From NCBI RefSeq assembly GCF_014697025.1, contig NZ_JACJRC010000009.1, positions 1 to 64,000 of the forward strand: DNA of 64,000 bases. Reading direction: 5' to 3'. The notes beneath the pieces were generated by a model. The model was not told where the DNA came from, made no database searches, and saw only the letters and a program-made list of their open reading frames with translations. A program made the position numbers and the translations under genes. The DNA comes from Alkalinema sp. FACHB-956. GTDB taxonomy: Bacteria; Cyanobacteriota; Cyanobacteriia; Leptolyngbyales; Leptolyngbyaceae. Below are positions 26,218 through 34,961 of this stretch, piece by piece; positions within the stretch are counted from its first letter, which is position 1; each line of letters opens with the position of its first letter.

Positions 26218-27591
26218 CTAGCCTCGTAATCGTTCCGGTAGTCGATCCTGACGCAGTAAATCTTCAAGAGTTTCCCGCTCCAGGATCACGTTCGCCTCTC
26301 CATTGTTCACCAAGACGGCTGCCGGACGAGCAATGCGGTTGTAATTGGAGGACATGCTGTAATTGTATGCACCCGTGTCCATGATGATCAGGATATCTCC
26401 CTGTTCTGTCTTAGGGAGTAGAGCATCCTTAATCAAAACATCTCCCGATTCGCAGTGCTTCCCGGCGATCGTCATTGTCTCCGTCAAGTCCGACGACATC
26501 CGGTTCGCAATCAAGGCCCGATAGAGGGATTGGTAGGTAATGGGCCGGGGGTTATCAGACATACCGCCATCGACGCTGAGGTAGGTGCGAATGTCGGGGA
26601 TCACCTTCTGGCCGCCAACGGTGTAGGCCGTGATGCAGGAGGTGCCCACCAGCGATCGACCGGGTTCCGATAACAGTTTGGGCAGGGGAATCTTTGCCGA
26701 CTGGCAGGCTGCCACCACGGATTCGCAAACGGTCTTCACCCATGCATCAATGCTGGGGGGATCATCCTGCTCCGTATAACGAATGCCTAGTCCACCGCCG
26801 ATGTTGAGTTCAGAAATGCTGAGGCCATACTTCGTGGCCTTGGACAGCCAACCCACCATGACCGCACCCAAATCTTCGTGGGGCTTCAGTTCAAAAATCT
26901 GGGATCCAATATGGGCATGGAGGCCGACAAAGTTTAATCCGGGCTGCTGGCTGACGAATTCAAAGACCTGCTCCACTTGGTTGGGATCAAAGCCAAACTT
27001 GCTGTCTAGGTGTCCGGTTTTGATGTACTCGTGGGTGTGGCATTCAATCCCCGGTGTCAGGCGCAGCATGATACGCACAGACTGCCCCTCGGATAGTTTC
27101 GCCAGGGTTTGCAGTTCTTCCCAGTTGTCAACAATGACGGTGACTTGGCTAGCGATCGCCCGTTGCAGCTCTTCGATCGACTTGTTGTTGCCATGCATGT
27201 AGATCTTGGTCGGATCCATACCTGCTTGCAGGGCCGTCACCAGTTCACCACCGGAAACCACATCAATCCCCAACCCTTCGCTGGCGACGATCGCGCAGAT
27301 AGCTAAACAGTTCCAAGCCTTAGATGCAAACAGAACGAGCGATTCGCCGGGGTAATACTGCCGAAATCCCTCGCGGTACTGTTGACAAGCGGTACGAATT
27401 GTCTGCTCATCCACAATATATAGAGAAGTGCCAAAGCGCTGGGCTAACTCCACCACATCACAACCGCCCACCTCAAGGTGATCCTTGCTATTTACCTTCG
27501 CGGTGATGGGTAAGAGAGACTGATTAGGAGAGGTGGCATTCACCAAATAACGATGTGCCGTGTTTTGAGTAGGGATTGGAGTCGCAACCAT
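26218..27591 (-). CDS. lysA: diaminopimelate decarboxylase
   Basis: This PLP enzyme (fold type III) removes CO2 from meso-diaminopimelate to give lysine, the last step of that pathway. The 457-residue product shows the PLP lysine in LFASKAWNC, the glycine-rich phosphate-binding IGGGLGIRY, the substrate Arg region LSEPGRSLVG, and the second-subunit Cys in KHCESGDVL. The ATG at 27591 is preferred to the ORF start at 27672, because the extra 27 codons have no family resemblance and would run under the divergent rimI promoter. It is transcribed divergently from rimI, 79 bp apart, and precedes cdaA on the same strand. Confidence 0.94.
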   Translation of the reverse strand: MVATPIPTQNTAHRYLVNATSPNQSLLPITAKVNSKDHLEVGGCDVVELAQRFGTSLYIVDEQTIRTACQQYREGFRQYYPGESLVLFASKAWNCLAICAIVASEGLGIDVVSGGELVTALQAGMDPTKIYMHGNNKSIEELQRAIASQVTVIVDNWEELQTLAKLSEGQSVRIMLRLTPGIECHTHEYIKTGHLDSKFGFDPNQVEQVFEFVSQQPGLNFVGLHAHIGSQIFELKPHEDLGAVMVGWLSKATKYGLSISELNIGGGLGIRYTEQDDPPSIDAWVKTVCESVVAACQSAKIPLPKLLSEPGRSLVGTSCITAYTVGGQKVIPDIRTYLSVDGGMSDNPRPITYQSLYRALIANRMSSDLTETMTIAGKHCESGDVLIKDALLPKTEQGDILIIMDTGAYNYSMSSNYNRIARPAAVLVNNGEANVILERETLEDLLRQDRLPERLRG

Positions 27592-27670
27592 CGCTTTGTC
27601 CGAATTTTTTGCACAGGATTCTAGTGTATCGTCGTTTGCACACGCTATTGGTAGGAAAAGATTGGAACCC

Positions 27671-28312
27671 ATGGCCGAGCAACGGTTGGATCGGGATGTC
27701 TCCCCAGAACTTACCCTAGAACTTCAGGCAGCAACGCCCGAATTACTACCCGCGATCGTCGATCTCGATCGCCGCTGCTTCGGCAAACTTTGGACGAGCG
27801 ATCAGTACCAACGGGAAATGGACAGTCCCAACAGCGATCTCTGGGTTCTGCGCCCCGTGGGTGATCCCCGTACTGGTGATCCCCGTACTGGTGATTTTCA
27901 TACTACCGAGGCAACGCCTTTGGTGGGATACGGCTGTCTCTGGTCGATCGTCGATGAAGCCCACATCACGATTCTGGCCGTGCATCCCGACTATCGCGGG
28001 CATGGCCTGGGGCAGCGGCTGCTATGGGCGTTACTGAAGTCAGCCGTGGCCCGTGGGCTGACCCGATCGACCCTAGAGGTGCGAGTTTCCAACACCGCCG
28101 CGATCGGCCTCTACAAAAAATTTGGCTTCCAGGAAGTGGGTTTGCGCAAAAAATACTATTCCGATAACCAGGAAGACGCTCTAATTCTTTGGAAAAATAA
28201 ATTGCAAGATCCAGAATTCTCAGCGATTTTGGCCACATTTGAGCGATCGTGGGCCACCCCAACTACGGAAAGTGAGCAATGGGTAAATGTAACTTTTAAT
28301 ACATTTCACTAG
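27671..28312 (+). CDS. rimI: ribosomal protein S18-alanine N-acetyltransferase
   Basis: A GNAT-fold enzyme that uses acetyl-CoA to acetylate the N-terminal alanine of ribosomal protein S18 (RimI family). The acetyl-CoA motif is VHPDYRGHGLGQRLLWALL, and the RimI-type tail is LEVRVSNTAAIGLYKKFGF with RKKYYSDNQEDALILW. Residues near 65-80 contain a repeated GDPRT motif from a direct DNA repeat (about 27861-27892), an insertion in a loop. The ATG at 27671 is preferred to one at 27596, which would sit almost on the lysA start. It is followed by clpC on the same strand. Confidence 0.82.
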   Translation: MAEQRLDRDVSPELTLELQAATPELLPAIVDLDRRCFGKLWTSDQYQREMDSPNSDLWVLRPVGDPRTGDPRTGDFHTTEATPLVGYGCLWSIVDEAHITILAVHPDYRGHGLGQRLLWALLKSAVARGLTRSTLEVRVSNTAAIGLYKKFGFQEVGLRKKYYSDNQEDALILWKNKLQDPEFSAILATFERSWATPTTESEQWVNVTFNTFH

Positions 28313-28533
28313 AAATTTTTTTAAGGTAAATCCCCTTGACGAAAGGTGGGATTCCCTAGCACAATTTCCCCTCGGTGGCGAAATCGATCGGGCGCAGAAT
28401 TCCAAGGGTTGATCCCCTCACGTCCTTGGGTTCGGTAATTGCGACCGGCTTTGGCTGCTACAAAATCACAACTGGCCAAATTCACTGTGTTAGAATCTCC
28501 ATACCGGCACGCAGCAGGTAATGGAAAAACGCC

Positions 28534-31017
28534 ATGTTTGAACGCTTCACAGAAAAAGCCATTAAGGTGATCATGCTTGCCCAAGAGGAGGCTCGCCGCT
28601 TGGGTCACAACTTTGTGGGTACCGAGCAAATCCTTTTGGGTTTGATCGGCGAAGGAACAGGCGTTGCCGCCAAGGTTCTCAAGTCCATGGGTGTGAACCT
28701 TAAGGATGCTCGCATCGAAGTTGAGAAAATCATCGGACGGGGCTCCGGCTTCGTCGCGGTTGAGATTCCATTTACACCACGGGCTAAACGAGTTCTGGAA
28801 CTCTCCCTGGAGGAAGCTCGCCAACTTGGACATAACTATATCGGAACGGAACACTTGCTCCTGGGGCTGATCCGGGAGGGTGAGGGTGTCGCCGCCAGAG
28901 TTTTAGAAAACCTCGGCGTTGATCTCTCCAAGGTGCGCACCCAAGTGATTCGGATGCTGGGCGAAACAGCAGAGGTTGGCGCAGGGGGCGGTCAAAGTGG
29001 TCGAACAAAGACCCCAACCCTGGACGAGTTTGGGGTAAATCTGACCCAGCTTGCTGCCGACGGCAAACTTGATCCCGTTGTCGGTCGTCAAAAAGAAGTG
29101 GAACGGGTGATCCAAATTCTGGGTCGCCGAACGAAAAATAATCCGGTTCTCATTGGGGAACCCGGTGTCGGTAAGACTGCGATCGCAGAAGGTCTGGCCC
29201 AACGCATTGCCAACCAAGATGTCCCCGATATCCTGGAAGAAAAGCGGGTTGTCACCTTGGATGTGGGTCTCCTGGTCGCTGGAACCAAGTATCGCGGTGA
29301 ATTTGAAGAGCGCCTGAAAAAAATCATGGATGAGATTCGTTCCGCTGGGAATGTGATCCTCGTGATTGATGAAGTCCACACCCTCATTGGGGCGGGGGCT
29401 GCGGAAGGCGCGATCGATGCCGCCAATATCCTGAAGCCTGCCTTGGCTCGGGGTGAGCTGCAATGTATTGGTGCCACCACCTTGGATGAGTACCGCAAGC
29501 ACATTGAGCGGGACGCAGCCCTGGAACGGCGTTTTCAGCCTGTCATGGTGGGTGAGCCGACCGTTGAAGAAACGATCGAAATTCTGCGCGGATTGCGGGA
29601 ACGGTACGAGCAGCACCACAAGCTGCAAATTTCCGACGAAGCGCTGGATGCGGCTGCCAAACTGGCCGATCGCTATATTTCCGATCGCTTCCTGCCCGAT
29701 AAGGCGATCGACTTGATCGACGAAGCGGGATCTCGGGTGCGCTTGCTGAAGTACCAACGCACTCCGGCTGAGAAGGAGTTGGATGAGGAACTGCGTCAAG
29801 TCCTGAAGGAAAAGGACGATGCAGTTCGTACCCAAGACTTCGACAAAGCAGGACAACTGCGCGATCGGGAAATGGAAGTGCGCGAACAACTGAAAGCGCT
29901 CAGCCAAACCCGCAAGAACGAATCAGCTACGGATACAGCGCCTCCACCCGTGGTGACGGAAGAGGATATCGCCCAAATCGTAGCCTCTTGGACGGGCGTT
30001 CCCGTGAACAAACTCACGGAAACCGAGTCCGAGAAACTTCTGCACATGGAAGAAACGCTGCATACCCGCTTGATTGGCCAAGACGAAGCGGTGAAGGCCG
30101 TTTCCCGCGCCATTCGTCGGGCACGGGTGGGCTTGAAAAACCCCAACCGTCCGATCGCCAGCTTTATCTTCTCTGGGCCAACCGGGGTTGGTAAAACCGA
30201 GCTGACTAAAGCGCTAGCAGCCTACTTCTTCGGGTCTGAAGAAGCCATGATCCGACTGGATATGTCGGAATACATGGAGCGCCATACGGTTTCGAAGTTG
30301 GTGGGTTCGCCTCCTGGGTATGTCGGTTACAACGAGGGCGGCCAGTTAACCGAAGCGGTTCGCCGTCGTCCTTACACTGTCGTGCTGTTCGACGAAATCG
30401 AGAAAGCCCACCCCGATGTCTTTAACCTACTGTTGCAAATCCTGGAAGATGGTCGTCTGACCGATTCCAAGGGCCGTACGGTAGACTTCAAAAACACCTT
30501 GATCATCATGACTTCGAACATCGGGTCTAAGGTGATTGAGAAAGGGGCCAATACCCTCGGATTTGACTTCTCCACCGAGGATCCCAACGAATCTCAGTAC
30601 AACCGTCTGCGATCGCTGGTGAACGAAGAGTTGAAGCAATACTTCCGCCCAGAGTTCTTAAACCGTCTGGATGAAATCATTGTCTTCCGTCAATTGACGA
30701 AGGACGAAGTCAAGGAAATTGCCGAAATTCTCCTCAAGGAAGTCTTCAAGCGGCTCATTGATCAGGGAATTACCCTCGAAGTCACCGATCGCTTCAAGGA
30801 TCGGCTGATCGAAGAAGGTTACAACCCCAGCTATGGGGCACGGCCTCTGCGTCGCGCCATTATGCGCCTCTTAGAGGATTCTCTAGCAGAAGAAATTCTT
30901 TCTGCGCGGATCCGTGAAGGAGATACCGCCATCGTTGATGTGGATGAAGCGGGTCAGGTGAAAGTGCTGAAAGGTCAGGACAACCGTGAATTGTTACCGC
31001 AGGGAGCGGACTCCTAG
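28534..31017 (+). CDS. clpC: Clp protease ATPase subunit ClpC
   Basis: An 827-residue HSP100 unfoldase that feeds substrates to the ClpP/ClpR protease in the cytosol. It has two Clp N-terminal repeats ([22 protein letters not shown] and [14 protein letters not shown]), AAA+ domain 1 with [13 protein letters not shown] near 207, and a UVR/coiled-coil middle segment ([20 protein letters not shown] near 430-450). AAA+ domain 2 has [12 protein letters not shown] near 550, and a D2-small domain ends [15 protein letters not shown]. Both Walker A and B ([24 protein letters not shown]) motifs are intact. A TTAGAAT box preceded by TGTG near 28489 could be the -10. A strong terminator follows at 31092. 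Confidence 0.97.
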   Translation: MFERFTEKAIKVIMLAQEEARRLGHNFVGTEQILLGLIGEGTGVAAKVLKSMGVNLKDARIEVEKIIGRGSGFVAVEIPFTPRAKRVLELSLEEARQLGHNYIGTEHLLLGLIREGEGVAARVLENLGVDLSKVRTQVIRMLGETAEVGAGGGQSGRTKTPTLDEFGVNLTQLAADGKLDPVVGRQKEVERVIQILGRRTKNNPVLIGEPGVGKTAIAEGLAQRIANQDVPDILEEKRVVTLDVGLLVAGTKYRGEFEERLKKIMDEIRSAGNVILVIDEVHTLIGAGAAEGAIDAANILKPALARGELQCIGATTLDEYRKHIERDAALERRFQPVMVGEPTVEETIEILRGLRERYEQHHKLQISDEALDAAAKLADRYISDRFLPDKAIDLIDEAGSRVRLLKYQRTPAEKELDEELRQVLKEKDDAVRTQDFDKAGQLRDREMEVREQLKALSQTRKNESATDTAPPPVVTEEDIAQIVASWTGVPVNKLTETESEKLLHMEETLHTRLIGQDEAVKAVSRAIRRARVGLKNPNRPIASFIFSGPTGVGKTELTKALAAYFFGSEEAMIRLDMSEYMERHTVSKLVGSPPGYVGYNEGGQLTEAVRRRPYTVVLFDEIEKAHPDVFNLLLQILEDGRLTDSKGRTVDFKNTLIIMTSNIGSKVIEKGANTLGFDFSTEDPNESQYNRLRSLVNEELKQYFRPEFLNRLDEIIVFRQLTKDEVKEIAEILLKEVFKRLIDQGITLEVTDRFKDRLIEEGYNPSYGARPLRRAIMRLLEDSLAEEILSARIREGDTAIVDVDEAGQVKVLKGQDNRELLPQGADS

Positions 31018-31091
31018 TGCAGATTCCTGCCCAGGGTAACAGTTTGGTTGCTAATGACTTAATTTAGATACCTTCTAGGTACCTTCCTACG

Positions 31092-31122
31092 AAAAGCGGA
31101 GCTAGCAATAGCTCCGCTTTTT
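31092..31122 (+). terminator. rho-independent terminator of clpC
   Basis: A 13-bp perfect stem (31092-31104 and 31109-31121) with a GCAA tetraloop and T-run at its 3' side, 75 bp after the clpC stop. Confidence 0.9.
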
Positions 31123-31224
31123 AGTGGTCAGGAATAGTTCTTATCAGAAATAGTTTGTGTCAACTTTGTGTCAACTTTGTGTCAACGGTAGGTTGTCAGT
31201 GGGTTGTCAGTAAAATGGCCCGTC

Positions 31225-32055
31225 TCAAGTGTCCGCTGTCAGGGTCGCCCGCGCCGTTTGGGCCAGTTTCCGCAGTTCTTCAAGGCCCGGTGCAGCTTGC
31301 AAGCCCTGCATACTCAGCCACAACAAGTATTCAATGTTGCCCGCTGGCCCTGTAATCGGCGAGTAGGTCAACCCACAGTACTGCCAACCGAGTGCCTGGG
31401 CTGCGGCTAAAACCTGGGCGATCGCATCGGCTTGATCCTTCGGATCGCGCACCACGCCTTTTTTACCAATCCGTTCTCGGCCCACTTCAAATTGTGGTTT
31501 GACCAGTAGCACCACTTCACGGGGCTCACTGAGCAAGGCCCATAGGGCTGGTAGAACTTTGACCAACGAAATAAAAGACACATCCACAACGCCTAAATTG
31601 GGGCGGGGGGCCTCTGCGGCATATAAGTCCTCAGGGGTCAGGCTACGGAGATTGGTGCGTTCTCGCAAAATAACGCGAGGATCCTGCTGGAGCTTCCAGG
31701 CCACCTGTCCATAGCCCACGTCAATGCCATAGACCTGCTGCGCACCGAATTGCAGTAGACAGTCTGTGAACCCCCCCGTGGAAATTCCCCCATCCAAGCA
31801 GACGCGATCGGTCACTGGGATTTCAAACCGTTCCAGGGCCTTGCTGAGCTTTTCACCGCCCCTTGAGACGAAACGGGAGCGGGCCTTAATGTCGATCGTT
31901 GCATTAATATCAACCTCTGTTCCAGCCTTATCCACAACCTGCTGATTCACCATGACTTCTCCGGCCTGAATGAGGCGCTGTGCCTGCTGCCGGGATTCGC
32001 ACAGGGCACGATCGACCAAAAGACTATCAAGGCGTTGTTTGGGCATGGGTTGCAA
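31225..32055 (-). CDS. tlyA: TlyA-family rRNA 2'-O-methyltransferase
   Basis: A 276-residue protein with an N-terminal S4 RNA-binding domain (RLDSLLVDRALCESRQQAQRL at about residues 8-28) and an FtsJ-like methyltransferase domain. The KDKE-type Lys is in SRGGEKLSKALE, the SAM-binding motif is CLDGGISTGGFTDCLL, and a late motif is VVLLVKPQFEVGRE. TlyA of mycobacteria methylates 16S and 23S rRNA; related proteins were once named hemolysins. It reads toward clpC and is separated from it by the terminator. Confidence 0.9.
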   Translation of the reverse strand: MQPMPKQRLDSLLVDRALCESRQQAQRLIQAGEVMVNQQVVDKAGTEVDINATIDIKARSRFVSRGGEKLSKALERFEIPVTDRVCLDGGISTGGFTDCLLQFGAQQVYGIDVGYGQVAWKLQQDPRVILRERTNLRSLTPEDLYAAEAPRPNLGVVDVSFISLVKVLPALWALLSEPREVVLLVKPQFEVGRERIGKKGVVRDPKDQADAIAQVLAAAQALGWQYCGLTYSPITGPAGNIEYLLWLSMQGLQAAPGLEELRKLAQTARATLTADT

Positions 32056-32266
32056 CAGATAAAACGCGAGAATCCATCATCCCATGAGTTGGGACTGGAT
32101 CGTTCAGAGCACATACTTCAGAGTGCAGCAACGATCGGTTAGGGCAAATGGCTAAGTGAATGTGAATACACGATATATAACTAAAACTTTGCCGAGAAAG
32201 TCCCTAGGAGAATGCTAGAGATGTAACTTTACTATTCCCTGAAGTTTACTATTCCCTGAGGGAGAA

Positions 32267-32455
32267 ATGTATACTCTCGAAGAGGTGATGATCGCTGTTT
32301 TTTGTTGTGTGAGTGATTGGTTCAAAGGGGTGAGGCAGTTAGTCTGTAGGCAGTGTGATCCCCCTGGTCTTGAACCCATGGTGGATTACAAATTAACAAC
32401 GCCGATTAAGGTCAGTGAAGGAACTGTCTATCCCAAATTAGACAAGCTACAGTAA
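32267..32455 (+). pseudogene. IS982-like transposase N-terminal remnant
   Basis: The 62-codon ORF starts with MYTLEEVMIAVFCCVSDWFK, which resembles the N-terminus of IS982-family transposases (family pattern LEEFxxxxFCxVDD). The similarity fades after about 40 residues. The tail VSEGTVYPKLDKLQ instead recalls the SEGTxYPxLxxLE turn of PadR regulators, though that may be chance. A good ribosome-binding site (GAGGGAG) precedes the ATG, and a 17-bp direct repeat (TTTACTATTCCCTGA core) lies at about 32230-32263. No DDE catalytic residues remain, so this is a remnant. Confidence 0.45.
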
Positions 32456-32492
32456 AGCCAGTCTTCGCGCTCCAAGATGGAGGAGATATTGG

Positions 32493-32939
32493 ATGAATCG
32501 TCGTGAGTTTGTTAGTTGGGTGGGTCTAGGTTGGATTGCTAGTTCATTACCCGTTGCGATCGCTGCTTGCTCGTCCCAACCCTCTGCGTCCACTACGCCT
32601 TCCACGGGGGCCAGCCAGTTACCGCCTCCACCTGCTACCACCAATGCGATCGCGATCGGGGAAGCCGCAGATCTGGACAAAGCGGGTTTTATCAAAGGTC
32701 AAGCGGGTGATAAGCCTGTTGTGGCTGTTAAGGTCAAAGATAAAATCATCGCCGTCAATCCCACCTGTACCCATAAGGGCTGTGTCGTTGATTGGAAGGC
32801 TGACCAGCAGAAATTTGTCTGTCCCTGCCATGGAGCCACCTACGCTGCCGATGGTAGTGAACCTACGAAACCCGCAGGTAAACCCCTTGCTACCTATGCC
32901 GTCAAAGTGGAAGGGGGTAAGGTTTTGGTCGAAACCTAA
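32493..32939 (+). CDS. Rieske [2Fe-2S] lipoprotein-like protein
   Basis: A 148-residue exported iron-sulfur protein. The N-terminus has a twin-arginine signal (NRREFVSWVGLG) and a lipobox-like IAACSS near residue 24-29, so it may be Tat-exported and lipid-anchored. A Ser/Thr/Pro linker follows. The cluster-binding motifs are CTHKGC near 91 and CPCHGATY near 108, which give the 2 Cys + 2 His ligands. It is shorter than PetC of the b6f complex and lacks PetC's long membrane helix, so it is a separate Rieske protein. Electron partner unknown. A strong hairpin terminator follows at 32961. Confidence 0.85.
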   Translation: MNRREFVSWVGLGWIASSLPVAIAACSSQPSASTTPSTGASQLPPPPATTNAIAIGEAADLDKAGFIKGQAGDKPVVAVKVKDKIIAVNPTCTHKGCVVDWKADQQKFVCPCHGATYAADGSEPTKPAGKPLATYAVKVEGGKVLVET

Positions 32940-32960
32940 TCCATCGATCGCGCCTCGCCC

Positions 32961-32993
32961 AAAAACCGGGATTTTTTAAAAATCCCGGTTTTT
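32961..32993. terminator. bidirectional terminator
   Basis: A 16-bp perfect stem (AAAAACCGGGATTTTT and its complement, one-base loop), with A/T tracts on both sides. It lies between the Rieske gene (+) and the convergent small ORF (-), so it can end both transcripts. Confidence 0.9.
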
Positions 32994-33001
32994 AAATCGA
33001 C

Positions 33002-33229
33002 TTACTCCGTCGCCCGATCGCGCTCCATCATGCTGATGTATTTCCAGTCGGAACCGAGGACGGGGATGGGGGGACTCCAACGAATGCGCTCGCAGAATCG
33101 CACCACTTGCAGTTGGTTAATGGTGGATTGGATCTCTTCGCGGGTGCCGAGGAGGTAGATTTGGAAGGGTCTGCGGGAATCGTCGATCGAAGTTTCGGGG
33201 CGATCGGTGCCGCCAAAGCCAGTAAACAT
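33002..33229 (-). CDS. small soluble protein, unknown function
   Basis: A 75-residue protein whose start at 33229 is fixed by AGGAGAAATCCC directly before the ATG; a longer frame to 33268 lacks such a site. The central part RRPFQIYLLGTREEIQSTIN, then CERIRWSPPIPVLGS, looks like a compact alpha/beta fold. It resembles short conserved cyanobacterial proteins but I assign no function. Convergent with the Rieske gene. Confidence 0.65.
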   Translation of the reverse strand: MFTGFGGTDRPETSIDDSRRPFQIYLLGTREEIQSTINQLQVVRFCERIRWSPPIPVLGSDWKYISMMERDRATE

Positions 33230-33634
33230 GGGATTTCTCCTGGGTGTAGATGGGGGAGGAAATCCCAAAAATTAAAGCCACCCTTTTGCGCAGGACAAGT
33301 AGGGTGGCCCGATCGAATGTTAAAATCCGTGTCAGACCGCCTAGCTGCCGTAATCAGCTCGGGGTTTAGCTACCCTTTGTTGGTGCAAACAACGCTGGGT
33401 AGCGCCTTAATTTTTGGGGTCGTAGCTGATTCAATCGGGACTTAACGCACACGGTTTCATTCAGCTATGAAAAACAAGCCTAGGGGTAAACTAAGGCGCT
33501 GTCAACTATTTTGCGATTGTTTGCAAGGTTGTGATGTTTGGTAACGTGGCATCTGGCAACAGCTTGGGAAATTGGCACCCTTCAAAACCTACGATTTGCC
33601 AACGCTTTATGGCTGTTTTGGGGTAGGGACAGAA
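33230..33634. other. spacer, no convincing gene
   Basis: About 400 bp. It contains an imperfect stem-loop (CTACCC ... GGGTAG with an inner GTTG/CAAC, about 33370-33407). A 42-codon hydrophobic-ish ORF lies at 33317-33445 without a ribosome-binding site. Neither is strong enough to call. Confidence 0.4.
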
Positions 33635-34064
33635 TTACTGGGTGTTTGAGGGAGGATGCCAGCCAGCTTTGACCCAGTTGCTTCGCACCCTAATTGCTAG
33701 GGAATTATTGAGCTTTAAGGCTTCTACAGTGACTCGTCCGCAAGCCGTTAATCCGATAATTTCGGTGCCATCTTGACTCCAAGTAAAATGGTCAGACCAC
33801 AACTGCTGACGGGGATTGAACAAATCGATCGTGATTTGCGTTTGTGGATCGATCGCTGTTGTTTGATTCCATTTATACTGATTACATAGCTCACACGCTA
33901 AGCATAGGTTTTCATCATTAGTCAGTGCCACCCTTTGAGAGAGGGTAGATATGATCAACTTGGAGCCAGCCCATTAGATAATCTTGATGGCTTAAGCAAT
34001 ATTCACAGCGATTTTTTGCGGTTGCTCTAACGCGACGTTTGGTGGCATCTGAAAAGCGACTCAT
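33635..34064 (-). pseudogene. HNH endonuclease gene broken by one frameshift
   Basis: From the ATG at 34064 the frame encodes the N-terminal half of an HNH nuclease: KRRVRATAKNRCEYCLSHQ, then LQVDHIYPLSKGGTD, with the CxxC and DH motifs. A TAA at 33918-33920 stops it after 48 residues. The next frame picks up exactly there: NDENLCLACELCNQYKW, then IDLFNPRQQLWSDHFTW, to a stop at 33635. Removing one T near 33920 would restore GGTD-NDENLCLAC, the usual family sequence. The product would be about 140 residues. The ATG overlaps the stop of the upstream gene (ATGA), so it was translationally coupled to that partner. Confidence 0.8.
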
Positions 34065-34456
34065 GCTTCTAAAGTCAAGGGCAATTGGCGTTGCTTGGCT
34101 TCTGCGATCGCTTCTGATTTGCGTAGCAGCCCTAGTTGATAGATTTGCAGCAAGGCCAGTAATTCGTAACGTTCTGATTCAGTTAATCCCGCTTCTTTCC
34201 CTTTCGCTTGCAGGTCGCCGAGACGCTCATGCTGCTCGGGAGACATTTTGGCTAGGGCTAGGGCAATGATTTCAGAATCAGAGAGTGTGGCGATCGGTCG
34301 GGGTAGATGTTCTTCAGATAGGGAATCCCACGTTAAACTCACCATTTCTAGGGCGTCCCCCAGTACGGATTCAACCTGCTGCTGGGTCATGTTTCCCACT
34401 CGTTTTGCCTGCTCGACGAGGCGATCGGAGAGTTGAAGGGTAATCGGGGTGGCCAT
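34061..34456 (-). CDS. partner protein of the HNH gene, antitoxin-like
   Basis: A 131-residue acidic, helical protein. The N-terminus ITLQLSDRLVEQAKRVG resembles a ribbon-helix-helix-type segment, followed by SDSEIIALALAKMSPEQHERLGDL and a Leu-rich C-terminus. I recall proteins of this type directly upstream of HNH genes in other cyanobacteria; the four-base overlap with the HNH ATG here fits a coupled pair. The frame is intact although the partner is broken. A toxin-antitoxin relation is inference from layout only. Start at ATG 34456. Confidence 0.65.
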   Translation of the reverse strand: MATPITLQLSDRLVEQAKRVGNMTQQQVESVLGDALEMVSLTWDSLSEEHLPRPIATLSDSEIIALALAKMSPEQHERLGDLQAKGKEAGLTESERYELLALLQIYQLGLLRKSEAIAEAKQRQLPLTLEA

Positions 34457-34516
34457 AGTGGTTCACGGCTGCGCAAGACTTTCTTCTAGGATAATTGAAG
34501 ATGGCAGACAAGAGGA

Positions 34517-34891
34517 TTATGAGGTGAGAGCGATCGTGGGTGTTTTAGGTGACTCTGTGGCAAAGCCTGTATAGGGTTGCATTTGGGGATCTTGGAAAGC
34601 GAGGATAATATCTTCTTTGGGAACGCCTGCTTCCAGAAGATCGTTGGCAATGCCATTTTCTGTCCAGTCTTCTTCGATCGAAAATTTGCCGTTTTGGAGG
34701 CGGACGTAGACGGTCATACCTGTGGTGCGGTTGCCATTTTGCCAGCCGAGGGTCATCCAGATGTAGTGACCTTGGTCGCGATCGGCGATCAGAAAGGTTT
34801 CGAGGGGGCGGTTGGGGTTACGGTTGCAGAGGCTGATGTAGTCGGTGAGGATGCGTTCGATGAGTTGTGGGTAGTCGGTTAGTTTATCCAT
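34517..34891 (-). CDS. XisI-family protein
   Basis: A 124-residue protein of the XisI family, named after the fdxN-element excision controlling factor. Family traits visible are KLTDYPQLIERILTDYISLC at the N-terminus, VYVRLQNGKFSIEEDWTENG in the middle and LLEAGVPKEDIILAF with PYTGFA at the end. XisI normally follows xisH, an endonuclease-like gene; no xisH is present. Instead the start codon is fused to the truncated PIN-toxin remnant at 34884-34961. Family members are widespread in genomes without the fdxN element, so no excision role is claimed. Confidence 0.85.
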   Translation of the reverse strand: MDKLTDYPQLIERILTDYISLCNRNPNRPLETFLIADRDQGHYIWMTLGWQNGNRTTGMTVYVRLQNGKFSIEEDWTENGIANDLLEAGVPKEDIILAFQDPQMQPYTGFATESPKTPTIALTS

Positions 34892-34961
34892 TGATTACAT
34901 TTGTATCCAGGACAAAGATTACATTTGTATCCAGGACAAAGCGCCGTAAACTATTCGTCAT
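34884..34961 (-). pseudogene. VapC/PIN toxin remnant with internal duplication
   Basis: An ATG at 34961, overlapping the end of the antitoxin-like gene in another frame, begins MTNSLRR followed by FVLDTNVI twice, then NG and a stop. FVLDTNVI is the signature N-terminal strand of PIN-domain toxins, carrying the first catalytic Asp. The duplication is a perfect 24-bp tandem repeat (34893-34916 and 34917-34940). The remaining 110 or so residues of a PIN toxin are missing and the frame runs into the xisI start. The toxin is therefore dead. Confidence 0.8.

Noticed and set aside
28903-29907. 334-codon ORF antisense to clpC
   Set aside because: clpC is an unmistakable gene across this span; the antisense frame is a GC-bias shadow with no motif.
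33317-33445. 42-codon hydrophobic-looking ORF
   Set aside because: No Shine-Dalgarno, and the underlying DNA looks more like a stem-loop than a gene; too weak to call.
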